Assembly: GCF_004766045.1 (NCBI RefSeq)
Contig: NZ_SPQQ01000002.1
Coordinates: 186,001-250,000, forward strand
Reading direction: 5' to 3'
Origin: Desulfosporosinus fructosivorans
GTDB lineage: Bacteria; Bacillota; Desulfitobacteriia; Desulfitobacteriales; Desulfitobacteriaceae
Length of the DNA stretch: 64,000 nt
Shown: in pieces, positions 7,708-15,194 of the stretch
How positions within the stretch are numbered: the stretch's first letter is position 1
Layout: each line of letters begins with the position of its first letter
The notes under the pieces: generated by a model
Databases searched by the model: none
Seen by the model: only the letters and a program-made list of their open reading frames with translations
What the model was told of the DNA's origin: nothing
Position numbers and translations under genes: made by a program

Positions 7708-7783
7708 TTGCTACACCTCCACTCATTTTATTGCAGAGAACGATTCTTAGACTATCTCACTTTATATCCCCAATAGCGCTATT

Positions 7784-7865
7784 TTACATAGCGTTTTGGG
7801 GATTCTCGACGCGCCATATTGCATTCATCTTGACAAAGTGTCAGGAATCCCCTGTTATAAGAAGT
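7784..7865 (-). repeat. attC-like site
   Basis: Inner arms are GGGGATTC (7798-7805) and GAATCCCC (7845-7852); weaker outer arms are TTACATAGC and GTTATAA. The spacer ATTGCATTCATCTTGACAAA is shared with other elements. A second overlapping hairpin (TCCCCAATAGCGCTA pairing with TAGCGTTTTGGGGA) starts near 7767. Confidence 0.55.
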
Positions 7866-8124
7866 GATCAGCTCCTTGACATACTCAGACATGATTAATT
7901 ACTTCTATTAATTAATCAGAAATCCCTTCTATTTCTTCTCATTCTGTATCTTGTATCTCATGCGACCCTGATAAAACGAACTTCCGATGTTGTACGAAGA
8001 AAATGAAACACCTCTTACTCTCTAGCCCCTCGGACCAACACAGAACACCTGAAGCGACACAGGCAAATCAAAAGATTAAAATTCTCTTTCATGACCATTT
8101 CTACGGAACCTTAATGTTAATATC
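7866..8124. other. Gene-free stretch in the array
   Basis: Together with the preceding element, about 420 bases between the GNAT start (7707) and the VOC stop (8130) hold no convincing gene on either strand. Apart from the attC-like site and the post-gene repeat at 8091-8125, I see only AT-rich sequence, including a small palindrome ATTAATTACTTCTATTAATTAAT near 7894. Confidence 0.6.
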
Positions 8125-8125
8125 A
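8091..8125 (-). repeat. Dispersed post-gene repeat, copy 3
   Basis: This copy differs from 1971-2005 by two bases (ATGACCATTTCTACGGAACC, then TTAATGTTAATATCA) and ends beside the stop codon of the VOC gene. Confidence 0.7.
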
Positions 8126-8129
8126 AAGT

Positions 8130-8603
8130 TCAATCTTCCAAAAAACCTGTAGCTTTCTTTACGAATTCTTGGGGCAATGAAGTTTTCTTACAAATGTCTT
8201 CTATACTCATACCAATTCTGAAATAATGAATAGCAACTGACTCCATTGTTTCACCGACTTCTATAATGTGAAAATCTGGATCATAGAAACGCATTACTCT
8301 TTGACCCCATGGCTGTTCTCTTATCTCATGTATAAATTCTACTTTCGCTTCTTTTAATTCTTCATAAACCCTGTCAATTTCTTCTGTCTCAAAATATAAT
8401 TCAAAGTTATTAGATTTCTTTAGTAGGTTGCTATCCCCTACCCCTAACAACTTTTCAAAATGATCTTGTAAATGAATCGCAAAGTCTCCTTCAAAAGTCA
8501 CGTTTTCACCAAAATCATATTTTACTTTCTGTCCTAATCTCTCATAGAAGTCTCTCGATATTTTTATGTCTTTCACTACAATCAAAGGACATACATATTT
8601 CAT
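8130..8603 (-). CDS. VOC / glyoxalase-bleomycin resistance family protein
   Basis: A 157-residue vicinal-oxygen-chelate protein. Paired beta-alpha-beta-beta-beta modules begin VCPLIVVKDIKISRDFYERL (about 4-23) and FELYFETEEIDRVYEELKEA (about 68-87). A putative metal ligand is the Glu of DPDFHIIEVGE. A C-terminal tail beyond the VOC fold (SIEDICKKTSLPQEFVKKAT, about 133-152) looks helical and is typical of a subset of Firmicute members. Function may be detoxification or antibiotic binding; not decidable. GGAGG precedes the ATG. Its 3' end is duplicated at 5733-5810. Confidence 0.85.
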   Translation of the reverse strand: MKYVCPLIVVKDIKISRDFYERLGQKVKYDFGENVTFEGDFAIHLQDHFEKLLGVGDSNLLKKSNNFELYFETEEIDRVYEELKEAKVEFIHEIREQPWGQRVMRFYDPDFHIIEVGETMESVAIHYFRIGMSIEDICKKTSLPQEFVKKATGFLED

Positions 8604-8635
8604 CTCTCATCCTCCATAATTTATTTATCCGTAAA

Positions 8636-8652
8636 CGCGACACAATGTCGCG
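8636..8652. repeat. Short perfect hairpin
   Basis: CGCGACA and TGTCGCG flank a three-base loop, downstream of the lipoprotein gene. It could be a decayed attC-like element, since GCGAC...GTCGC is the inner-arm end in the better copies. Confidence 0.4.
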
Positions 8653-8676
8653 CCTCCCGTCCAATTTCAATTATAT

Positions 8677-9240
8677 TCACTGTTTCCAATACCCCTCAGG
8701 GAAGAGATGCCATATGGTTTCGCCGTCTTTACTAACACCTCGAATTTGAAAATATTCCTTGTTTCCTGGGACATGTTGATAAGCAACAAATCTACGAGAT
8801 TTTACCTGAATAATACTCAATTTTATCTTATCCTTTTGCGTTTCATAGTCCATGTAAATGATGTTTGGATCAATGACTTCGATTATTCCAAATTGGCCTC
8901 CACCAGATATCCTTACTGGGTCGTTTGACTTATATGGTGATTGCCCCATTGTTATCTGGTTCCATTTATTAAATCGCAGCTCGTAAACAACCGATTCTAA
9001 AATCTTCGTTCCATCAGTAAACTGTCCGTCGAAGATTTCAATCTTTTCCTTTCTATCCTGGGTTAGTAATCGAAGCACTGGTCCCTGATCACCAGTACCG
9101 GTATCCACAACAAACTGCTGTGCCGAATTTGTTGATGAAGTATCCAACGCAGAGCAAGCTGTTAAGACAAATAATCCGCCAAACATGATATAAACGATAC
9201 TCTGATATATAGATTTATAAATTCTGACCTGTGTTCTAAT
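8677..9240 (-). CDS. Putative lipoprotein with non-ATG start
   Basis: Unrecognised lipoprotein. The first ATG (9186) gives an N-terminus MFGGLFVLTACSALD with a lipobox (LTAC) but no positive charges. The same frame continues upstream, reading IRTQVRIYKSIYQSIVYI before that Met, which supplies the missing basic n-region. An ATT codon at 9238-9240 lies seven bases after six consecutive G residues, so an ATT start is proposed; no ATG, GTG or TTG fits. The mature domain is beta-rich (about 150 residues), with no named family. If ATT is not used, the gene may have lost its start codon. Confidence 0.55.
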   Translation of the reverse strand: MRTQVRIYKSIYQSIVYIMFGGLFVLTACSALDTSSTNSAQQFVVDTGTGDQGPVLRLLTQDRKEKIEIFDGQFTDGTKILESVVYELRFNKWNQITMGQSPYKSNDPVRISGGGQFGIIEVIDPNIIYMDYETQKDKIKLSIIQVKSRRFVAYQHVPGNKEYFQIRGVSKDGETIWHLFPEGYWKQ

Positions 9241-9328
9241 TGTCTATCCCCCCAGATCATTCCTTCAACAGACCCCAAATAAATTTCTGTCGCCTAATGT
9301 TCCGATGGTTAACCGTATTTGTTAATAT

Positions 9329-9757
9329 TTATAGTTTCTTTTTAAATCCCTTATGTATTTCAGGCTTATATCCAACAGATTCGTAAAATCTACATGCATC
9401 AATTCGATTTGTCTCTGTTACGAGGATTATTTGGTTACATTTCTCTGCAGCTCTTATCTCAAGTTCCATAATCAGGGCCTTGCCGATTCCGCGATTTCTA
9501 TACTTCTTATCAACTATCATATTTTCAAGCACTAAAAATGATTTACAATCTCCATAAAGTTCTTCACAGATCACGCCCATTACAGAACCAATTAATTGAT
9601 TATCTTCAACTGCACTTAGTAGTATGTGTGAACCATTTTCTTGAAACTTATAGAACTTTACATACATAGTCTCAATAGAGGATTCCTCACCCCAAAATTG
9701 TTTATATAAAAGTGCTAATTGAGGAATATCCTCTTTAATCATATCTCGAACTATCAT
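9329..9757 (-). CDS. GNAT family N-acetyltransferase
   Basis: A 142-residue GNAT protein. Motif A is ENMIVDKKYRNRGIGKALIM at about 78-97. The C-terminal unit is IILVTETNRIDACRFYESVG then YKPEIHKGFKKKL. This is the short single-domain form; substrate unknown. It is the third acetyltransferase of the accessory block. Confidence 0.88.
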   Translation of the reverse strand: MIVRDMIKEDIPQLALLYKQFWGEESSIETMYVKFYKFQENGSHILLSAVEDNQLIGSVMGVICEELYGDCKSFLVLENMIVDKKYRNRGIGKALIMELEIRAAEKCNQIILVTETNRIDACRFYESVGYKPEIHKGFKKKL

Positions 9758-9779
9758 CCTTGCTACTATCTCCTTTCAG

Positions 9780-9860
9780 TTAACGCGCCGGCATGGGACT
9801 TGGCTTCCCGCATGGTCTCTCGTAGTCACTGAGAGGTATCGGTAACCGTCACTCGCTGTA
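9780..9860 (-). repeat. Palindrome-rich gap, possible attC-like site
   Basis: GTTAACGCGCC at 9779-9789 and several small inverted repeats (CTCTC...GAGAG at 9817-9834, GGTAACC near 9841) lie between the GNAT gene and the divergent AraC gene. The shared spacer of the better elements is not visible, so this may be only the intergenic region. Confidence 0.2.
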
Positions 9861-9982
9861 AGAACCCAGACCTAATTCATTTTTGCTGCGTAATAATGCA
9901 TTAACACTACATAATTGTGCACAAAATATCGGATAGACACATTGAATTTCTGCTATTCTATTGGTGAAGGGAGGTCATGTCA

Positions 9983-10870
9983 ATGAATTTGCTTGAAAAG
10001 ATGAATGGAGCATTAAACTATATTGAAGATAATCTTACTGGTGATATTGACTTTAAAGAAGTAGCGAAGCAAGCTTTTTGCTCAGAATATCATTTTAAAA
10101 GAATGTTCTCTTTCCTTGCTGGTGTTACGCTCTCGGAGTACATCCGCCGCAGACGTCTTACTCTGGCAGCATTTGAGCTTAATAATAGTGAGCTAAGAAT
10201 AATTGATGTTGCAATTAAATATGGGTACAACTCACCAGATTCTTTTTCAAGAGCTTTTCGAAGTTTGCATGGTGCAGCACCAACAGAAGCTAGGAGTAAC
10301 GGGCAATTACTGAAATCTTATCCACGAGTGACCTTTCAATTATCAATTAAAGGAGGAAATGAAATGAACTATCGAATCGAAGAAAAAGAGGCATTTCGTA
10401 TAATTGGTATCAAAAAAAGAGTGCCAATAATTTTCCACGGAGTTAATACAGAGATTGCATCTATGTGGCAAACTTTAAATGTTGAAACGATAAATAGACT
10501 CAAGAATCTCTCTAACGTCGAGCCGTTAGGACTGCTTAGTGCATCCACGAACTTTTCTGAAGATCGAATGGAGGAAAAAGGAGAGCTTGATCATTATATA
10601 GGGGTGGCAACAACGAACGAATGTCCAGATAACCTGCAGCAACTTGAAGTGACTGCCTCAACATGGGCTGTATTCGAAGCAGTCGGACCGTTTCCCAATA
10701 CTCTGCAAGATGTCTGGGGACGCATCTATTCCGAATGGTTTCCATCCTCCAACTATGAACAAGCGGAAGGGCCAGAAATCTTATGGAACGAGAATAAAGA
10801 TATGACTTCGCCAACTTTTAAGAGCGAAATATGGATACCTATCCTTAAAAACTTAAGTCTTTGCAAATAA
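9983..10870 (+). CDS. AraC-family regulator with GyrI-like domain
   Basis: A 295-residue transcription regulator. The N-terminal AraC double helix-turn-helix spans about residues 6-105 ([19 protein letters not shown], and the second motif [20 protein letters not shown]). The C-terminal half from about 128 is a GyrI-like small-molecule-binding domain ([20 protein letters not shown]). Two ATGs are close together; 9983 has GGGAGG at the better spacing. A consensus AGGAGG lies in frame before the ATG at 10364, exactly at the GyrI domain boundary, so a separate 168-residue GyrI-like product may be made. It is the only plus-strand gene of the accessory block and ends inside an attC-like element. 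Confidence 0.85.
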   Translation: MNLLEKMNGALNYIEDNLTGDIDFKEVAKQAFCSEYHFKRMFSFLAGVTLSEYIRRRRLTLAAFELNNSELRIIDVAIKYGYNSPDSFSRAFRSLHGAAPTEARSNGQLLKSYPRVTFQLSIKGGNEMNYRIEEKEAFRIIGIKKRVPIIFHGVNTEIASMWQTLNVETINRLKNLSNVEPLGLLSASTNFSEDRMEEKGELDHYIGVATTNECPDNLQQLEVTASTWAVFEAVGPFPNTLQDVWGRIYSEWFPSSNYEQAEGPEILWNENKDMTSPTFKSEIWIPILKNLSLCK

Positions 10871-10945
10871 CGTTCTGAGGTTTTGCGACATCGGGTCACC
10901 ACTTTCATATTCTTCCGATGTTGCAAACCTCCAGATATCTGAGTT
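10867..10945 (-). repeat. attC-like site
   Basis: Inner arms GAGGTTTTGCGACATCGG (10877-10894) and CCGATGTTGCAAACCTC (10915-10931) pair almost perfectly. ATAACGTTCT (10867-10876) is the outer core, identical to those at 11829 and 14074. The spacer GTCACCACTTTCATATTCTT follows the family pattern. It sits 30-40 bases beyond the stop of the phosphoesterase gene. Confidence 0.55.
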
Positions 10946-10973
10946 GTCCCTTTCCCAGGGTCCTCCCCAAATG

Positions 10974-11786
10974 CTAACTAGAGGAAACTAATGTTACCAG
11001 TACAATTTCGGGTCTGTTATAAAACCTAATTGGTAAAACGCTTTCTCCTAAACCACCATTTATTATCATATTCGTAGAACCTGAAGTAAATTGACCGTAA
11101 TCAAACTCGGGAAATAGTCCTTCCCCTGGTGCTACCACTGCACCAATCAAGGGAAGTCTGACTTGACCACCGTGCGTATGCCCCACTAAAACTAGATCAG
11201 CATTGGCTTCAACAGCCTTAGAAAATATGTTAGGAGCATGTGCTAATAAAACTTTAGGCATAGAATCCGTGACATCTGCAAGTGCCATATTTAACTTATC
11301 TCTTCCTAGATAAGGATCGTCGACACCCATTATCCAAATATGAGAACTGCCTATGTGATATTTAAAATGCCTGTTTTCCAGTATATGTACCCCATGATCT
11401 TCCAATGGTGATTTGATTTGGTAGTTTGTCCACCACTCATGATTTCCAGGAACAAAAAATACAGGTTTGGATTGTAACCCTTTCACTAAGGCTATTGCTG
11501 GTTCCATAATAGAGTTACTTTTATCGACTAAATCACCTGTTATTGCAACAGCATCGAATTGCTGTCGGTTAATCAATTCAATTAAATGCTTTTGAGCATC
11601 TCCGTAATCCTTACTATGTAAATCAGTCAGATGGAGAATAGTAAATCCCTGAAACTCAGTTGGCAGTTTTGAAATCGCAATGGTATATCGTTTTACTGCA
11701 ATTGAATGGATATCGAAACATAGGTAGGATAATGTTGCAATCCCTCCCAAGATAAATGCTCTACGGGACAAGAACTTAGCTCCCAA
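10974..11786 (-). CDS. Metallophosphoesterase (YkuE-like)
   Basis: A calcineurin-like phosphoesterase of 270 residues with the four metal-binding motifs in order: LHLTDLHS, AITGDLVDKS, VPGNHEWW and VLVGHTHGGQ. The N-terminus (SRRAFILGGIATLSYLCF) looks like a signal or Tat-like anchor with adjacent arginines, as in YkuE-type proteins acting at the cell surface. The frame is open to 11858, but that stretch lies in an attC-like element. A TTG at 11786 follows GAAGGAGG with ideal spacing and is chosen as start. Substrate unknown. Confidence 0.85.
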   Translation of the reverse strand: MGAKFLSRRAFILGGIATLSYLCFDIHSIAVKRYTIAISKLPTEFQGFTILHLTDLHSKDYGDAQKHLIELINRQQFDAVAITGDLVDKSNSIMEPAIALVKGLQSKPVFFVPGNHEWWTNYQIKSPLEDHGVHILENRHFKYHIGSSHIWIMGVDDPYLGRDKLNMALADVTDSMPKVLLAHAPNIFSKAVEANADLVLVGHTHGGQVRLPLIGAVVAPGEGLFPEFDYGQFTSGSTNMIINGGLGESVLPIRFYNRPEIVLVTLVSSS

Positions 11787-11827
11787 AAATAAGCCTCCTT
11801 CAAATTCCACTCCGTTAGCGTAACCCA

Positions 11828-11907
11828 GATAACGTTCTGGGTGTTCACATAGCACCATACTACAATTAGCTCGGCTAGGTTACTAGAACACCTAGTTGTA
11901 CAATGGA
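11828..11907 (-). repeat. attC-like site
   Basis: Inner arms GGTGTTC (11840-11846) and GAACACC (11886-11892) flank the spacer. ATAACGTTCT (11829-11838) is the conserved outer core, and CTAGTTGTAC is the gene-proximal end. It sits 50 bases beyond the stop of the broken racemase gene. Confidence 0.5.
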
Positions 11908-11957
11908 TGGCAACCCCAGATTACGCTTAGAAATAGAAGCATCTTTATCGTGGTCAA

Positions 11958-12648
11958 TTATTCGAACGCTAATTTTACAGCCCCTTTTGCATGAAGTAAT
12001 GTTGTATCAAATAACGGCACAGTAGTATCCTCAGCTTTGACTAATAAACCAATTTCCGTACAACCAAGGATTATTCCTCCCGCACCTTGTTCTACTAAAT
12101 CCTGAATTATCCGTTTATATATAGCTCTTGATTCCTCTAAGATTTTTCCTAAACAAAGTTCATTATATATTACTGTATTTATTACTACTCTATCCGTTTC
12201 ATTTGGAACTAAAACTTTTATACCTTGGACCTCTAAACGTGATTTATAGAAAGCATGTTCCAATGGTATAACGAGTTCCCAAAAGGCCAATAGTTTTGAT
12301 TCCACTAAGAAGAACCTGTTGTGCAGTGACATCTGCAATGTGTAGTAATGGAATTCGGATACCTGACTGAATTTCGCTAGCAACTTTGTGCATAGTATTC
12401 GTGCAAATGACAATAAAATCTGCCCCTGCTAACTCAAGACTTCGAGCAGCATCATTTAATATCTGTGCGGCTTTTCTCCATTCGCTCTTCCTTTGAAAAG
12501 TTTCTATTTCTTCGAAATCTACGCTGTAAAGAATGCATTTAGCTGAATGAAAACCACCTAGCCTTAGCTTAACTTCTTCATTAATAATGCGATAATATTC
12601 TGATGATGATTCCCAACTCATCCCGCCGATTAAACCTATTATCTTCAT
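11958..12648 (-). pseudogene. Aspartate/glutamate racemase family gene, single-base frameshift
   Basis: Two overlapping frames together encode one racemase of about 230 residues. The first (from ATG 12648, behind GGAGGG) begins MKIIGLIGGMSWESSSEYYR, carries the first catalytic Cys in VICTNTMHK, and derails after GLLGTRYT. The second resumes with EHAFYKSRLEVQGIKVLVPN and carries the second catalytic Cys in ILGCTEIGLL. One extra base in the plus-strand CCAATGG at 12260-12266 explains the shift (ACCATTGGAA instead of ACCATGGAA). It is either a recent pseudogene or a sequencing error; both catalytic cysteines are preserved. Confidence 0.85.
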
Positions 12649-12675
12649 CAATTTCCCTCCAAAAATTCCAGCTAT

Positions 12676-12774
12676 GCCTGTCGCGTATTTGTTCCGAGTA
12701 TTCCCGACTTAGCAATCACTTTCATCTTGTCTAAGTATTGATATACCTAGACGTTAGACGATGCTGTTTTCTAC
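12676..12774 (-). repeat. attC-like site with GTTAGAC core
   Basis: ACGTTAGACGATG (12751-12763) is identical to 1294-1306. AATCACTTTCATCTTGTCTAA near 12713 matches the shared spacer, and GAGTATTCCCGACTTA lies in the position of the left inner arm. Pairing is poorer than in the best copies. It starts directly at the stop of the 12775-13377 gene. Confidence 0.45.
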
Positions 12775-13377
12775 TTAGAAAGCCAAATCTATTAGAAACT
12801 TATCTACTAAATACTGGGCTATTTGTTGCGATTGCTCATTATATTGTTTCGAAAAAGGATCACAAAAGCCGTGATTCCCATTTAGCACGTGTATACTAAT
12901 GAACTGCTTTTGTCCAAGTACACTTGTCAATTCCGAAACATTAGCAGACTTTTCCTCTTTCGCGAAGATTAATAATATCGGGCATTTAGGGGTAATTTTT
13001 TGATAATCCCTTATTCTCGAACCATAGTAACAAATAACTCCATCTACCATATTTTCTGTTTCACTACATATCCAGGCTGTAGTTGCTCCTACGCTAAACC
13101 CTAGTAGAAATACATGTTTATAATCTCTTCTAGCTTTTATGAGCATTGTTTTAACTTCATGTGCCATTGAAGAAAAACCAATATGTTTAAAAAAATACTG
13201 GTAAGCTTCCTCTTCTCTACTATAAGCGAAATAATCGCTCGGCTTTACAAAATCAGGGCATAAAACATCGAACCCAGCCGCTAAATACTGTTCGCATATC
13301 CATTGAATATGCGGATTAATTCCATATATTTCGTGCAAAATGATTATTGCGGATTCTTTACCGTGCATATTCAGCAT
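12775..13377 (-). CDS. Dienelactone hydrolase family alpha/beta hydrolase
   Basis: A 200-residue alpha/beta hydrolase of the dienelactone hydrolase family. The opening AIIILHEIYGINPHIQ holds the family Glu. The nucleophile elbow is GFSVGA (about 94-99), with Ser where classical DLH has Cys. The catalytic Asp or Glu is probably near LIFAKEEKSAN, and the His in NGNHGF at about 168-173. Classical members open dienelactone rings in aromatic degradation; the Ser nucleophile makes this a general esterase-like protein of unknown substrate. The stop codon abuts an attC-like element. Confidence 0.8.
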   Translation of the reverse strand: MLNMHGKESAIIILHEIYGINPHIQWICEQYLAAGFDVLCPDFVKPSDYFAYSREEEAYQYFFKHIGFSSMAHEVKTMLIKARRDYKHVFLLGFSVGATTAWICSETENMVDGVICYYGSRIRDYQKITPKCPILLIFAKEEKSANVSELTSVLGQKQFISIHVLNGNHGFCDPFSKQYNEQSQQIAQYLVDKFLIDLAF

Positions 13378-13477
13378 ACATATTCCTCGACTCTTTTTTC
13401 CTATTATTTTTCAAACCTTCTGTTCGAAGCACGTTTTGTGAACTCAACCTTGAAACTATACTTCTTATAATCTATTA

Positions 13478-14023
13478 TTATTCAAAAGTGTCCTGGGCTT
13501 TTTTCATTAGTGCCATCATTAGGACCAAAACTACGATTGAAAGAATAAAAATCGGTATAAAGCCTATGGCTAGTAGAAACGGAGCTATTAAACATAAGGG
13601 AAACCAGATGGTAAATATAACCTTGTAATACAAGTAATATTTCCACCTTTGGTGCGCCAACTCTTGAAGGGTATGATTGGATTGGTCTTTTGCTAGATCA
13701 ATTATGCCACGACACAAGTGATATACGAGAAGCAAATCTAATACCATGGTTATGATTCCGACGGCATAAAATCCTAGCGATAAGGGATTGATGGTGACTT
13801 GCCCTACCGTGTTCTGAACTTGGTATAGGCTAAATAACGAAAGAACCGCCAGTGGTATAGACCATTTTTTAGCATTACCAAACTCAGAACTGTATGAAGC
13901 CAAACTCCCCAATCCAGAATACATCAACAGGTATCCGACAAAATTAGGTAAGATGTCCACGCCTTGAATTCTGAAGTCGAACATAAATAGAAAACCCCAA
14001 AAAATAGAACCAAAGCCGCTCAA
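13478..14023 (-). CDS. Multispanning membrane protein, 181 aa
   Basis: Unrecognised. Start is TTG with AAAGGGG eight bases upstream. About five hydrophobic helices are predicted, including a long C-terminal pair (FPLCLIAPFLLAIGFIPIFI onward). The N-terminal FMFDFRIQGVDILPNFVGYL resembles small membrane proteins of unknown function in Bacilli and Clostridia. It is the last gene before the polA-fpg core block. Confidence 0.65.
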   Translation of the reverse strand: MSGFGSIFWGFLFMFDFRIQGVDILPNFVGYLLMYSGLGSLASYSSEFGNAKKWSIPLAVLSLFSLYQVQNTVGQVTINPLSLGFYAVGIITMVLDLLLVYHLCRGIIDLAKDQSNHTLQELAHQRWKYYLYYKVIFTIWFPLCLIAPFLLAIGFIPIFILSIVVLVLMMALMKKAQDTFE

Positions 14024-14361
14024 AGCTTCAACCCCTTTCTCTTAATCTACTGCTATCCTCTAAAGTTGTTGGTATAACGTTCTAATGAACGAAATTCGTT
14101 AAGTCTAAATAGACTATAGGCGAAGAGTAATACCTCAAGAAGGTATTCATTTAGGATGAACTTCGTCATCAGGCGTCAAATACCTTCCAACTTATTGTAA
14201 ATTATCCAATTGTCAAACTCCCGTCAAGTGGAGTGGTACCCGCATCATAGATTGCTAGATGCCGAAATGGAAAGATTTCGTGCTGATTGATACTACAAAA
14301 GGCTAGGGATTAATCCCTAGCCTCAAATTATTATTTTTAGATTGATTACCTATTTTCTTAT
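14024..14361. other. Gene-free array boundary region
   Basis: No gene is seen here. ATAACGTTCT (14074-14083) repeats the outer core of two attC-like elements. Further palindromes follow: AATACCT/AGGTATT (14129-14147) and GATGA/TCATC around 14155-14170. The fpg terminator lies at 14297-14322. No integrase-like frame is present here or on the fpg side. Confidence 0.55.
14297..14322 (-). terminator. Terminator after polA-fpg
   Basis: GGCTAGGGATTAATCCCTAGCC is a perfect palindrome, and in the minus direction is followed by TTTT. It lies 40 bases past the fpg stop. Confidence 0.75.
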
Positions 14362-15183
14362 CTACCTCTGACACCTCGCACAATACACCGTCGTTCGTCC
14401 AGCAAGACGTACTCGTTCTAACGTCTGCCCACAGACATGGCAGGGTTTCCCGCCTCGCCCGTATACTTGTAAGTCCTCTTCAAACATTCCTTTTTCCCCA
14501 TTGGCATCCCGATAATCTCGAAAGGAAGTGCCCTGGGCATCAATTCCAGCCTGTAGGACACTTTGAATCGCCTGGTGAAGTTTTGAAAATTCTTCCTCGG
14601 ATAGGGTGTCTACCCTGCGGTCGGGAGATAATCCAGCGAGAAAAAGGGATTCATCCACATAGATGTTACCCATTCCCGCGAGGACAGTCTGATCTAGTAA
14701 AGCCGCCTTTAAAAAGACTTTTTTCTTTCCGAAACGATCTTTTAGCACTGCGGGTGTGAAGTCCGCTTCCAATGGCTCAGGACCGAGTTTTCCTAAGGAG
14801 GATCCGCTGAAACAAAGAGGGGTGGGTATAGCTTGGATACGTCCAAACTTCCGCACATCTGAAAAATGCACTTCTCCATGTTCCAGGCGAAAGACTACGT
14901 GGGTATGTTTCTCAGGTTCCCGCAGATCTGGATAATAATTCAAGCGTCCTGTCATGCGCATATGCGCAATTAACGTTAAATCTTCATCCAGTCGAATTAA
15001 AAGATATTTGCCACGGCGGTCGATCGTTCTGATCCGTCGTCCAGTGACTAAATCTTCAAATGCCTTATCTTCCCATCCGCAAACAGCAGAGGGCCAAATG
15101 AGCTTAATTCCCTCAATTTTTAGATCTTTAACGTGTTCGATTAATGTCCGTCGAATTGTTTCGACCTCAGGGAGTTCTGGCAT
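14362..15183 (-). CDS. mutM: Formamidopyrimidine-DNA glycosylase
   Basis: A 273-residue Fpg/MutM that excises oxidised purines such as 8-oxoguanine and cleaves the abasic site. It begins with the invariant MPELPEVETI, with the catalytic Pro2 and Glu3. The helix-two-turn-helix region includes GMGNIYVDESLFLAGLSP. The C-terminal zinc finger has C-x2-C (CHVCGQT) and C-x2-C (YCARCQR). Length is normal. It starts 11 bases after the polA stop, behind GAGGAG, so polA-fpg form an operon as in many Firmicutes. Confidence 0.97.
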   Translation of the reverse strand: MPELPEVETIRRTLIEHVKDLKIEGIKLIWPSAVCGWEDKAFEDLVTGRRIRTIDRRGKYLLIRLDEDLTLIAHMRMTGRLNYYPDLREPEKHTHVVFRLEHGEVHFSDVRKFGRIQAIPTPLCFSGSSLGKLGPEPLEADFTPAVLKDRFGKKKVFLKAALLDQTVLAGMGNIYVDESLFLAGLSPDRRVDTLSEEEFSKLHQAIQSVLQAGIDAQGTSFRDYRDANGEKGMFEEDLQVYGRGGKPCHVCGQTLERVRLAGRTTVYCARCQR

Positions 15184-15194
15184 ATTTTATCTCC

